DNA of 49,247 nt. It comes from Symbiodinium natans (taxonomy: Eukaryota > Sar > Dinophyceae > Suessiales > Symbiodiniaceae). The notes beneath the pieces are model-generated. The model had not been told where the DNA came from. It ran no database searches and saw nothing but the letters and a program-made list of their open reading frames with translations. The stretch covers positions 1 to 49,247 of the forward strand of contig CAJNDS010000941.1 of NCBI GenBank assembly GCA_905221605.1. The letters are read 5' to 3'. Of this stretch, positions 33,701 through 43,644 are shown piece by piece. The position numbers were made by a program, and so were the translations under genes. Position 1 is the first letter of the stretch. Every line of letters begins with the position of its first letter.

Positions 33701-35652
33701 AAAGTGCTACCCTAAACTGCCGGGGCGCCGTTGATGAAGATGTTGTCGCACTTGAGGTCCCTGTGAATGATGGGGTCTGGACGCGTGTGGAGGTAGTTCA
33801 AGCCTGAGCTCTCTTGAGAGGGTCTTCGCCAAGGGGTCTTGTCGGGTTAGATGGGGCCTTGAGGGGTCTCCAGGGCGTCTGAGGTCTGCGACTCAGGGTT
33901 TCGCTGTTGCGGTCTTCGGGCCTCTACTGGCGGCTCGGGGGTGCCCTGAATGGTGCCGGCTGCGTCTACAAGCTGAACCCACTACCCACCGAAAGCCCCC
34001 CTTGATATCACAAACATACTGGGCGTAGCTGGATGGCCTTCCTTGGGTAGAAGGCTTCTAACGGGCAAAATCCCCTAATATGGGGACCTTAAGTAATTAG
34101 AACAGTGTCTTGGGGGATTAGTTTAGTAGAGTTACAAAGGGACCATAAAGGAATACTATTCGTTCTTATGCCTCTAGTAAACAGCTCCAAGGCACCTTCC
34201 AAGATCTGCCGGCACCAGTTGCGGATCACCTTGAGCTTCAGCGGGGCGTTGATGCGCTTGATGTACTGCAGGAGCGAGCCTCCCGTGACGCGCTCGGTGA
34301 TGAAGCAGACCTGCCCCCCAAGGCAAGGCAAGGCGGCCAAGATGGCCCCCCGGGCTGCGGGCAAACGGGTTTAGGGGGGTTTGGGGGGGGGTTAGGGGGT
34401 TTAGGGTTTAGGGTTTAGGGTTTAGGGGTAGGGTTTGAGGCCCAAGCTGGGCCAAGGTAGACCAAGAACGTATTCGGGGAAAAAGCGGCAGGTGAAAGGT
34501 GGCCTTCTCTTGCTCCTTGTTCGTCCAGGCATTGATGAAGGCAATGATCTTGGGGTGCTTCAGGTTTTTCAGCATCTGAATCTCATCGGAGATCCGCTTC
34601 TTTGCCTTCCTCAGCACGGCCCCACGGCTCAAACACTCAATTGCATTCCGGTCTCAAGACGTCAAGGACACCGGTGGCCCCACATGGTCAGTTAGGATTG
34701 CAAGCATCACTGGGCATCTTTCAAAAAAAGCACGCAAGCAAAAATGTGGACCTTGCTCGGTCAGACAAGCTGCTTATCTAAGTTCTGGAAGGAGATGATG
34801 TTCCAGGCGACCTCCATGCCTGCAAGCCACGCAAACTGTCCGCAAGGGCAACAATCATATAGTACTACATGATAATATTAGTATACTGATATATAAACAT
34901 ACTTGAATATGTCAATATAATGATATAATAGCAGGTTGCTGCAGCCCGCGCTATGGCTGTAACTTCAACGGCGTCTGCACAGTGCCTGTGTCGTTGTCGA
35001 AGCCAAGCCAAACGGTCTTGTAGGACCCGGAGCCAAGCTTCCGGTTGAAGCGAACGAATCGCCCAAGTGGCGACTTCTCTTTCACCTCAGGGAGGGGAGG
35101 TTTAGGGTTTAGGGTTTAGGGTTTAGGGTTTGGGGTTTAGGGTTTAGGGTTTAGGGTTTAGGGTTTAGGGTTTAGGGTTTAGGGTTTGGGGTTTGGGGTT
35201 TGGGGTTTGGGGTTTAGGGTTTAGGGTTTAGGGCTTAGGGTTTAGAGGGGGAGCGCGTTGGGGCATCCAAGCTTGTCACACTTCACGTATGTCGAAACAG
35301 TTGCGTCGAAATGCAACCGTAAATGTCTCATTGCCGCGCCCTCCCCCCAGCCCCCATCCCCCAGCCTCGTCCTTAGACATGTTGTCGGGATAGTCTCCAG
35401 GGGTGTTGGCATCCTCTGCATTCTCGTCTTCGGAGGAAGGCGCTTCATCCTGGTCGGCTATTTGGTCACCAGCCTCCCTTTTGAAACCCAGCCTGAACCT
35501 ATGACATATTTTGACGTACGTTCTTTTGTCTGACACAAAGCCCCCCCCCAAAAAAAAACAAAAAAAAAAACGCTGATCCGGCAAACCCTCCCGAAACCGC
35601 AGTGTGAGTCCTCCGCTTCCTCCTGGTTGTCGTCGTCCAGCGTCTCGTGCTC
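30769..35652 (-). CDS. WNK: WNK-type protein kinase (lysine-less), at least 15 exons, 5' end open
   Basis: Serine/threonine kinase of the With-No-lysine family. Exons: 35652-35611, 35473-35366, 35085-34986, 34819-34774, 34609-34504, 34310-34196, 33803-33729, 33519-33398, 33254-33204, 32967-32922, 32438-32380, 32034-31993, 31306-31222, 31076-31003, 30912-30769. They sum to 1215 nt in one frame. The glycine loop [11 protein letters not shown] holds the catalytic Lys inside the loop, and strand beta-3 reads [10 protein letters not shown] with Asn where other kinases have Lys. The catalytic loop is [15 protein letters not shown] replaces DFG, as in WNKs, where the two Leu line a chloride site. 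[22 protein letters not shown] and [16 protein letters not shown] follow. The N-terminus is acidic. No ATG was found before the first exon listed; MSKDEVKEK at 35384 is an alternative start. In plants and animals WNKs control ion transport and osmotic stress. The role here is inferred. Confidence 0.9.
31505..31725. repeat. TA-rich microsatellite in a kinase-gene intron
   Basis: (TA)n, TATATG and TATAGA repeats over about 220 bases, upstream of the exon at 31306 in transcript sense. Confidence 0.9.
31885..32160. repeat. TTTAGGG/TTCAGGG clusters flanking a kinase exon
   Basis: TTCAGGG-dominated units at 31890-31945 and 32115-32158 on either side of the 42-base exon 32034-31993. Confidence 0.85.
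32720..33070. repeat. CCCTAAA and TTTAGGG clusters around a kinase exon
   Basis: Degenerate CCCTAAA at 32740-32888 and TTTAGGG at 32990-33065, opposite orientations, with exon 32967-32922 between them. Confidence 0.85.
35098..35250. repeat. TTTAGGG array with TTTGGGG sub-block in a kinase intron
   Basis: About 21 units including five consecutive TTTGGGG, between exons 35366 and 35085. Confidence 0.95.
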
Positions 35653-35874
35653 CTGCCAGGACCGAGTCAATCGAGACGGGGGCGCTTCAATTCAGGCAAG
35701 ATACATGGGAAAAGCAAGGAGGCGGAGAAGCTCAACGTTTCCATGCGAGCCGGCGAAAAGGTTGAAGGAGTCACAGGGCTTCAAAGACTCAGAAGAAATC
35801 AAACCGACAATTGATGGTAGGGTTTGAGGTGCCAGTTGGGAGTGTAGGGCCCACGACTTTGACTACACTAGTGA

Positions 35875-35920
35875 GTGAGAGACAGAGATAGAGACAGAGA
35901 GAGAGAGAGAGAGAGAGCGA
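35875..35920. repeat. GA microsatellite
   Basis: (GA)n with GACAGAGATA interruptions. It lies just downstream (transcript sense) of the stop codon at 35937. Confidence 0.9.
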
Positions 35921-35936
35921 GGTCCAAACGCCGCAG

Positions 35937-37190
35937 TCAGTCCTTGAGTCGGGTCGACTTCGTCTTTTTCAGAGCCTTCGCCTGCTTTGGCAGAGCCGCG
36001 CGTCAACTAGAGTGCAGGGTCCCAGACCAGACCTGGGTAGTCAACCTCCCAAAGCATAGACATCTTATAACCTCTTGCAAAGCAGACCGCCAGCAGGTTT
36101 TGCATGTGTCCTGAGAAGGGCCGCGCCTGCGGGGTCAGCAAACCCTGTGAAGATTGCGACGCGTGTGATGATGCCTGCATGCCGCAACACCACACCCCAA
36201 GGCTACGGCCCCCAATCCCCTGTCAGGAGCCCGGATGATTCCGCGAAGCAAGAATCGGACGGCAGATTCCCTAAACCCTAAACCCTAAACCCTCGAGGGT
36301 TAGGGCAGATTGAGGCCTCGGCTTCAACAAGGGCAAGATCAAAAGAGGCAAGTTCCAAGCCCTGGAATGCTTGAACCCGGCCCCAAAACTCCTAAACACC
36401 CAGGTGCTTCGGAAAATGAAAACCAGGCTCCAATCCAAAGCCCAGAAATCAGAAAGTTCCTAAACACCCTTGGTGCGTTGCAAAGAGGAAGCCCGTGAGG
36501 CGCCAGTTGAGGTGGCAGTTGGGGACGCCTGCGCAGCCGCAGCCGCAGCCGCAGCCTACGCCGACGCGGCCGGAGCTTCGGATTGGGGACGTGGGTATGA
36601 GGCCTGTGTCTACACGGGCATACGACAGAGGGCTTTAAAAATTTCGGTTTTTGAGGGCGTGGTTTCGCTGAAACCTGCCATGACGCCTGCGAAGAAGGCT
36701 GCGAAGAAGGCTGCGCAGGGGCCTGGGATGCCACCTGCGAGAGCCGAGAGCGCCGGCAAGCACCCACAGCGTAATCTCACGCATGCTCACGCTAAGCCTA
36801 GCTTTCGCCCTAGCTTAGAGCTTGAAAGGGTACCTACCGGTTGTGTGAATTTGATCTCTGTGGAATTCTGTGGATATTGGAACTGACACTAGGCAGAAAA
36901 TGAGACATGAACAAGCAAAAACGATGCTACAATTGAACAGACTGTGTAAAATTTCAAGGAACCGGGCCATGAAACAACAGCCTGGACAAACAACAGCCCG
37001 GGAACCTGAGCTCAGGCCGGACCCCTTTTGGGTTCAGGGTTCCAAAGGAGGGTTTAGGGGCTCGAGTTTATCCAATCTCACGCGTCTTTCCGTACCCTAA
37101 ACATCTAATCCAGCAGTATCTAGCACGGCATGCCTGCGGTGGCGGTGGTGCCACGTCTGCCTGATCAGTCAAAAACTCCAGCATGCTCCG
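35937..37190 (-). CDS. Small A/S/Q-rich gene related to the repeat-array exons
   Basis: Minus-strand exons, all phase 0-0: about 37185-37134 (FLTDQADVAPPPPQ), 36734-36675 (VASQAPAQPSSQPSSQASWQ), possibly 36555-36529 (a poly-Ala stretch and Gln), 36174-36127 (ASSHASQSSQGLLTPQ), 35981-35937 (AKALKKTKSTRLKD, stop TGA). Boundaries are AG|G acceptors (AG|T for the first) with GC or GT donors. The DxADVAPPPPQ end followed by a SQAP-rich exon repeats the exon order of the array at 39.7-47.8 kb, so the two are paralogous. The product would be a low-complexity protein with a basic tail. No start codon located and no known domain. Moderate confidence that it is transcribed, low that the model is complete. 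Confidence 0.4.
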
Positions 37191-37279
37191 TTGCCAAGTG
37201 CTGCCATCCGCTGCGATCACACATGCTGACCAACACTGACCGTTACCTCATGTTACCTCCCACACCCCCCTCCCCTTGT

Positions 37280-39496
37280 TCACGGCACGCGCAAAATCAA
37301 GTGCACGCCCGACAGAGTGGACACGATGTTGGAGACTTCACCCAGCTTCAACGCGAAGGCTGCATCCTCGAAGGCCTGCTCCCGCTGACCCCGCCGGAAG
37401 CGCCCGTAGTCGCCACCTTTCTTGGCGGACGCGCAGTCCGATTCAGACTTCGCCAGCTCCGCGAAACTTTGCCGCAGCTTGTCCGCTGGGAGGCCCACCA
37501 ACTGGTTGGCAATCTCTTCGAGGTACTCCTCAGCCTCCTGCTGGCTGCAGGTGATCGGTTGGCCCCCACGGTTCTTAGGCTTGCGGGAGCCAGTGTGCTT
37601 GCGCAGGATGTGCAGCACGTGCACCTTTGAGGGCCAAATTTCAAGCGCTCATTCCCACAGCAAACCTCCAAAGCCACCCGAAGTCCCTTTAGGCCCTGGT
37701 CGATGCGCTGCCACACTTTGGGTAGGCAGTAGAGGCAGTAGATTTAGAGAATAAATACATCAAGAACAACTCACAGCAGCACGCAGAGAAGACGGAGGCA
37801 CCTCCTCGGGATCCCCCTGCTCCTCCTGCGGAGCCGGCGGAAGGCTCGCCGCCTGGTTTGCCTGGAGGGTGTCCGCCTCCTGCAGCAGCCCCAAGAGACC
37901 AAGGCCTCCACCCACAACCTCCCCTTCGCAGGCCAGGCGCGCCGCGGGGGCCACGTCGATGACCCTTGCGACCTTCGGAGGCGGCGAGAGCTCGGTGGGA
38001 ATTTCGCCACAGCTCAGGATGCTCACCCTCTTTGCCACACGCCCGGACCGATGGCCCAGGGCCTCCATCTTCTCCACCACGTCGTAGCCCGTCAACACCT
38101 GGCCAAAAACGACGTGCTTGCCATCAAGGTGGGGCGTCGCGGCGGTGCAGATGAAGAACTGGGATCCATTCGTGTTAGGCCCAGAATTGGCCATGGAGAG
38201 ACACCCCTTCTTGTGCATGAGGTCAAAGCTTTCGTCATTGAACCTCTCCCCGTAGATGGACTCGCCACCCGTGCCATCACCTCGAGTAAAATCCCCACCT
38301 TGACACATGAAGCCGGGAATTATCCTGTGGAAGACGGAGCCCTCGAAACTCAGGCGATGCCGGGTTTTCGGGCTGCGGCCCCTCTCACCCGTACACAGGC
38401 AGCGAAAGTTTTCCACAGTTCGTGGCACGACTTCAGAAAACAGCTCGAACTCAATGCGTCCGATCGATGCGCTCTCTACCGCGATTTCAAAGAAAACGCG
38501 CACTGTCTTGGGATCGGGCGGCTCCTCCGCGGGAGCCTCGGGCGGCTCGGGATCTCGAGGGGGAGGTCCGGGAACCACACCCATACGTGCCAGCAAAGCT
38601 GCCTTCTTCTCTGCTGCAAGCCGTGCCTCTTCCTCAACTTGACTCGGCACCGCCGGCACCGCCTTCTCAGTCCGACGGGAAGTCGGGCTCGCACTCCTCG
38701 CAGTCCCCGCCGTCTCTTGAGCCAGTTCCTTCGCCTGGTTGATGACCATCTCCCGCATCTCCCTCAGCATCTGCTCCCGTCCTTCCGGCGGGGCCTCCTC
38801 GTAGACCTGCATGATTTCGGCTTTGTACTCGGGGGGCGGGCCATCACCCGTCCGTGCAGATTGCGCGATCCACACATCGATGACCTCTTCAAAGGGTGTG
38901 GAATCGTCCACCGGAGGCACCCGGGAGTCGCTGGGAACTTCCGCCTTGTTCGGCGAGGTCCGCTTTGGAAGCTTCTCCTCTGGAACGACCGGGGCGGGCA
39001 TGTCCTGCGCGCAGCTCCGCTGTTGAAGCTTCTCCTCCGGAACGACTGGGGCGGGCATGTCCTGCCCGCCGTGTGCACCATCCGTGGCCTCTTCTGCAAA
39101 CTCTGCCTCCTCTGCCTCCTGTTCGAGCTCGTCTGCCTGCTTAATGACCATGTCTCGCATGTCGCGCAGCATCTGCTCGCGCCCTTCAGGCGGTGCATTC
39201 TCATAGACCTGCATAATCTCGGCCTTGTACTCCGGCGGTGGACCATCGCCTGTGCGGGCAGACTGCGCGATCCAAATGTCGATCACCTTGCCAAACGGCG
39301 TCGAGGCATCGAGATGGAACTCTGCCTCCATCTCCTCCCCATCCTGTGCGGGTGCCTTACTTTGATGTAGGCCTTGTAGGCCTTGTCCCTCGCAGCCCTC
39401 GCCCTCTGGCACATCCGGTCGGGGCTCTTCTGTCGGATCAGATCCTTCCTTGGCCTCCTCCTCATCCGAGTCTGAGTAGTAGCTGAGGCCCTTCAT
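37280..39496 (-). CDS. Cyclophilin with duplicated N-terminal module, continuing into a Pin1-type parvulin domain
   Basis: Peptidyl-prolyl isomerase. Exon 1 is 39496-37775 (574 codons, no introns). Residues 1-60 are acidic. An unknown 63-residue module ([18 protein letters not shown] onward) occurs at about 63-125 and again at 198-260. A Pro/Glu linker follows, then a cyclophilin domain at about 331-499 with [15 protein letters not shown] (catalytic Arg391), GSQFFICTA and [12 protein letters not shown]. The Trp that helps bind cyclosporin is His here, as in some large cyclophilins. A GTGAG donor follows codon 574. A second exon begins at 37714 and ends at 37666 or 37655. The third, 37624-37280, encodes a parvulin domain: [33 protein letters not shown] (catalytic Cys), [11 protein letters not shown], stop. 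The parvulin exons lack an ATG, which favours one fused protein. The middle exon junction is ambiguous, so two adjacent genes remain possible. Confidence 0.75.
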
Positions 39497-39741
39497 GTAG
39501 TGATTCTTGGATACTATGTAATTGCTACGGCTGCTCGCTGCTCTTCTTCAAGCTTGCCATACTACGCAGAGGGTACGACAAATTTGCTCAGAGAAAGCCC
39601 TTGCGATACAACAGCCTGACATCAACACATTGCCACATCGTTCTGACACAAGTTGATCCGTAGAAGCTTGAACAGAAGCTGAGGTCCAACACATCACAGC
39701 ATCTGACCAAAAGCTCTCCAAGTTCGAGCAAAAAGGACTTG

Positions 39742-39825
39742 TCAATGCCGACTTGGCCCTGCCTGCGCGGGCACCGCCTGCGAAGCAGGAGCCTGCGAAG
39801 GCGGAGGCTGGGAAGCCTGTGACAC
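39742..39825 (-). CDS. Terminal exon of the array gene (SQAP-rich)
   Basis: CTGCAG|GTG opens VSQASQPPPSQAPASQAV, then PAQAGPSRH and a TGA at 39744-39742. It is homologous to the 5' half of each array exon and ends 246 bases before the cyclophilin ATG. The plus strand is also open (LPARAPPAKQEPAKAEAG, reading on to 40085), but the minus reading has AG|G and better identity to the other copies. Confidence 0.4.
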   Translation of the reverse strand: MSQASQPPPSQAPASQAVPAQAGPSRH

Positions 39826-40493
39826 CTGCAGGTGCGCATCGGGCACATGCCAGGCATCCACGTGTGATAACTGCACCCGGTCTAAGTTTGCTTCGAACGA
39901 TCACGGCGACCATCTGGACAGAATTGGAGAGCATTTGTCCGGGCAAGACCGAAGTGTCGGATAGCTCTTCTTCTTTGGGCAAGGAGGCGGGAGGGGGAGG
40001 GGAAAGGCGCCCCGCCGTAGAATCGGAAATCCTCGGAATATCAGGTATGGCGGCATGCACATCTTCTATCGGCCAGGAAATGTGACAACTTCAAGGCGAT
40101 CGCGAGTTCCAGGAGCTAAGTTTCATGACATTCATTAGCAAAGTCCTCGTTCAATCGAATTTCAAGGCAGCATGGTATCTCTGCCTGCGGCGTCGACGCT
40201 GCAGCCGTTGTAGATTGCAACACCTGCATGTCACTTCCTGGATCCGTGCCTTGTTCTCTAAGGCCCTAAGCATGGGCAAACATAGGCCCTGAGCAACGAG
40301 AGAGGTTACAAGAAGAAATGCTCGAGATGAAAAAATCCCGGCAGACCTCCACTACCATCGTGAGAGCTTTCTCATGCACAGCTAGTGCTTCCACCACTGC
40401 CACCCAATTGTTCCTTCAGCGTTCTGGCACATTCCGGCACACCCCATGACATTCTCATTCCTTGGGGTGTAAACTGTATCTGACAGCAGACGC

Positions 40494-40782
40494 CTGCGTT
40501 GGTGGCGGTGCCGCTTCCGCCTCGTCAACCGCTCCAGCACACTCCAGAGCTCGTCAGATTTATCTTGCTCTCCTCCTCTTCTTTTTTTCTTGTTTCTATT
40601 CTGATTATTCTTCTTCTTATTCTTCTTATTATCCTTCTTCTTCGTGTTCGTCTTCGTCTTCTTCTTCTTCTTCCTGCTCTTCTTCTTCCTCCTGTTCTTC
40701 TTGTTTGTCTTCCTCTTGTTCCTCTTCCTCTTCCTCTTCCTCTTCCTCTTCCTCTTCCTCTTCCCCTTCCTCTTCTTCCTCT

Positions 40783-40820
<38 letters not shown>

Positions 40821-40821
40821 T

Positions 40822-40853
<32 letters not shown>

Positions 40854-40914
40854 TTCTTCCTCTTCTTCCTCTTCTTCCTCTTCTTGCTCTTCTTCCTCTT
40901 CTTCCTCTTCTTCC

Positions 40915-40949
<35 letters not shown>

Positions 40950-41481
40950 TTCTTCTTGTTATTCTTCTTCTTCTTCTCCTCCTCCTCCTGCTTCTTCTTC
41001 TTCTTATTATTCTTCTTCTTCTTCCTCTTCTTCTTGTTCTTCTTCTTCTTCTTCTCCTCCTCCTGCTTCTTCTTATTATTATTCTTCTTTTTCTTCTTCT
41101 TCTTCTTCTTCTTCTTCTTCTTCTTCTTCTTCTTCTTCTTCTTCTTCTTCTTCTTCTTCTTCTTCTTCTTCTTCTTCTTCTTCTTCTTCTTCTTCTTCTT
41201 CTTCTTCTTCTTCTTCTTCTTTCTTCTTCTTCTTCTTCTTCTTCTTCTTCTTCTTCTTCTTCTTCTTCTTCTTCTTCTTCTTCTTCTTCTTCTTCTTCTT
41301 CTTCTTCTTCTTCTTCTTCTTCTTCTTCTTCTTCTTCTTCTTCTTCTTCTTCTTCTGCGCGCTGCTCTCTCTGTCTCTCTCTCCACTTGTGTGCCTGGGC
41401 GGCCGCATGTGGCGGCGCCTGCTCAGGCAGAGCCTGTGCAGCAGGCGCTTGCGCAGGTCCAGGCTGGGAAGCATGTGATGC
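40494..41481 (-). pseudogene. Array exon unit 1, disrupted by a GAA expansion
   Basis: It starts AG|GCATCACATG (ASHASQPGPAQAPAAQAL), runs into about 750 bases of GAA-type repeat, and ends with AVDEAEAAPPPTQ in another frame. The length is not a multiple of three. Poly-Glu, poly-Lys and poly-Arg frames across it are artefacts of the repeat. Confidence 0.6.
40600..41356. repeat. TTC/GAA polypyrimidine-polypurine microsatellite
   Basis: About 750 bases of TTC with CTCTTCC, TTA and CTCCTCC interruptions on the left half. It becomes almost pure (TTC)n from 41095 to 41356. It occupies the place where the other array units have a short CTCTCT tract. Confidence 0.98.
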
Positions 41482-41689
41482 CTGCCGGCGATTGCAAGGC
41501 AACCGACATCCAACGGCAATTGCGATCGACCAAATGTACCTTGCTCAAGGCTCGATGGCACAAGGCGTTTTCTACATCTTGGAAATGAGAGGCTGCACAC
41601 CCCGCCCATTTCCAGCCACAATGCCGCATGATGGGTTTGCGCAAGAACTCATATCGATTGGAAGGAACACATACTGATGGGACGATATA

Positions 41690-41925
41690 CGTTTCTGAAA
41701 TGAGCGGTCCTTTTTTGTCCCCTATTCAACCCCTTCCCTCCCTCCCCTTTTCCACTTCCCCCCCTCTCGTTTCCTGCTGTTTAAGTCACTCGTAGATTCC
41801 TGTTGAATATTCGATTCCCACTCGATTTCTCTCTGAGATTCGCATTTGCTTTCTATTCGATGCCCATGGAATACTGGATGCTTAGATTCCTAATGCACTC
41901 CAATTTTTAGATCCCCATGCAATTC
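41690..41925. repeat. 230-bp module shared by array units 1 and 2 (copy 1)
   Basis: Begins CTGAAATGAGCGGTCC and includes CCCTATTCAACCCCTTCC and TGTTGAATATTCGATTCCC. The copy at 43645-43880 differs by scattered substitutions only. Confidence 0.9.
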
Positions 41926-42154
41926 TCCTACATCCCACTAGATCTTCTCAGCGTGCGGCAGCATTCAGGGGAGTCTCAATGTTGCAGGCCCGTGAACATC
42001 TAGGGTGGCTTGCACCAGCTCAGTACTCGACACGTTGTAGTTCTAAACAGCAGCAGCCGCGGACATTCACGCACAGAAACTGGGCAGCTACCGCTTCAAC
42101 CCAGCTGTTCTTGCGGCGGCGTCGTGTGTGTAAGTATTTCTTTATTTAAGTTTC

Positions 42155-42230
42155 TTCATATATATATATATATATATGTATACATATATATATATATATA
42201 TGTGTGTATATACGTATATATATCCGCCGA
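42155..42230. repeat. TA/TG microsatellite after unit 1
   Basis: (TA)n with GTATACATA and TGTGTGTA inserts, in the spacer slot that carries GT repeats in other units. Confidence 0.9.
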
Positions 42231-42414
42231 CCCCAGCGGTAGCAGGGCGGCGTCAGTGAAGACCCCCCACCGCCCTCACCGCCCTCACCCGCTCTCACAG
42301 CATGCTGCTCATGACACCTTGAATTGGAGTGTTTTTGCATTGTTTGGCTTCAGTGCATGCCCAAACCCCGCCACCCATCGCCCTCACCCATGACGCCTTG
42401 AATTGGACCTTTGA

Positions 42415-42900
42415 CCCCCCCCACCCCATCCATTCAGGTGGTTTAAAGGGCCCAGTGCATGCCCGACCACCCCCACCCCCCCCCCCCCCCCCCCCACGCC
42501 CCTCCACCCCCCCCCCACCCCCCCACCCCCCCCACCCCCCCCCACCCCCCCCCACCCCCCCCCCCCCACCCCCCCACCCCCCCCACCCCCCCCCCCCCCA
42601 CCCCCCCACCCCCCCCACCCCCCCCACCCCCCACCCCCCCCACCCCCCCTACAGGCCCGCCCCGACCCCCTATCTCTAGAATTTGAATTCCAGTCACGTG
42701 CGCCTGAACCATCACCGCCCTCATCACTCCCCACCCCCCACCCCCACCCCCCTCCTACATCTCCGAAAGGCCTCGCCCCTCCCCCCCTCTCTAGTGATTA
42801 TCCGTCCATGCCCGCCCTCTCTCACCCCTGCCTAACCTCTCCGCCCCACCCCCCCCCCCCCCCCCCCACCCCCCCCCCCACCCCCCCCACCCCTCCCAAA
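42415..42900. repeat. C-rich (CCCCCCCA)n region
   Basis: Long C-runs broken by single A, in two blocks (42414-42655 and 42730-42900) separated by short unique sequence. The complementary G-strand has strong quadruplex potential. Poly-Pro and poly-Gly frames are not genes. Confidence 0.97.
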
Positions 42901-42959
42901 GGCCTCGCCCCTACCCCCGGAGCATGATGCCCCCCAAAGGGCGGGCATAAGCGACGTGT

Positions 42960-43145
42960 CTAAGCCCGGGGCTAGGACAAAGGGAGTTTAGGGGCCTTAT
43001 AAAGTGCTTAGAAACGTTAAGGGAGTCTAGGAGCCTCAAACGCTTAGAGATTTGAAGGGAGTTTAGGGGCCTGAAAATGCTTAGAAACTTAACGCTTAGA
43101 GATTTTAAGGGAGTTTAGGGGCCTCAACATGCTTAGAAACTGCTC
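42960..43145. repeat. Tandem repeat of about 55 bp, 3-4 copies
   Basis: Units share AAGGGAGTTTAGGGGCCT and TGCTTAGAAAC / CGCTTAGAGATTT. Copies start near 42978, 43018, 43058 and 43105. Confidence 0.8.
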
Positions 43146-43191
43146 GCCCCAGGCTTCTGCGTGCGCTGCCCGCCCATGGGCGCAGCCCCTT

Positions 43192-43194
43192 AAA

Positions 43195-43236
<42 letters not shown>

Positions 43237-43245
43237 GTATGTATA
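43192..43245. repeat. TA microsatellite before unit 2
   Basis: (AT)n then ACATATACATATATATG, adjacent to the GC donor of array exon 43457-43277. Confidence 0.9.
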
Positions 43246-43276
43246 CGCGTTCATTGCTAACATCACAACGGGACGC

Positions 43277-43457
43277 CTGCGCCGGTGGTGGTGCCACTTC
43301 TGCCTCATCCACAACTCTAGCACGCTCCAAACCTCTCTCAACATGTCTTGCTCTCCCTCCACTTGTGTGCCTGGGCGGCCGCTTGTGGTGGCGCCTGCTC
43401 AGGCAAAGCCTGTGAAGCAGGCGCTTGCGCAGGTCCAGGCTGGGAAGCCTGTGATGC
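43277..43457 (-). pseudogene. Array exon unit 2, frameshifted
   Basis: ASQASQPGPAQAPASQALPE at the start and VVDEAEVAPPPAQ at the end lie in different frames (181 nt). Confidence 0.55.
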
Positions 43458-43644
43458 CTGCAGGCGCTTGCACGACATCCCAAAGCCAACGCGATCGACC
43501 AACTGCACACTGTACCTTGCTGAAGCCTCGATGGCACAGGGCATCACAGGGCCCTTTGTGCATCTTGAACATGAGAGGCTGCACCCCCCGCCCATTTGCA
43601 ACCACAATGCCGCAGGAAGGAACGCATACCGATGGGATATACGT

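Noticed and set aside
38051-39370. Plus-strand 439-residue frame
   Set aside because: Antisense shadow of the cyclophilin exon, whose minus-strand reading has clear domain homology.
39753-40085. Plus-strand ORF reading AKAEAGKPVTPAGAH and onward
   Set aside because: Not fully excluded, but the opposite-strand exon has an AG|G acceptor, matches the array units slightly better and follows the cluster direction.
40382-41621. Long poly-Glu, poly-Lys, poly-Arg, poly-Ser, poly-Leu and poly-Phe frames
   Set aside because: All are readings of the TTC/GAA microsatellite. Only the short flanks carry conserved sequence.
42295-42740. Gly-rich and Pro-rich frames
   Set aside because: Translations of C-homopolymer repeats broken by single A.
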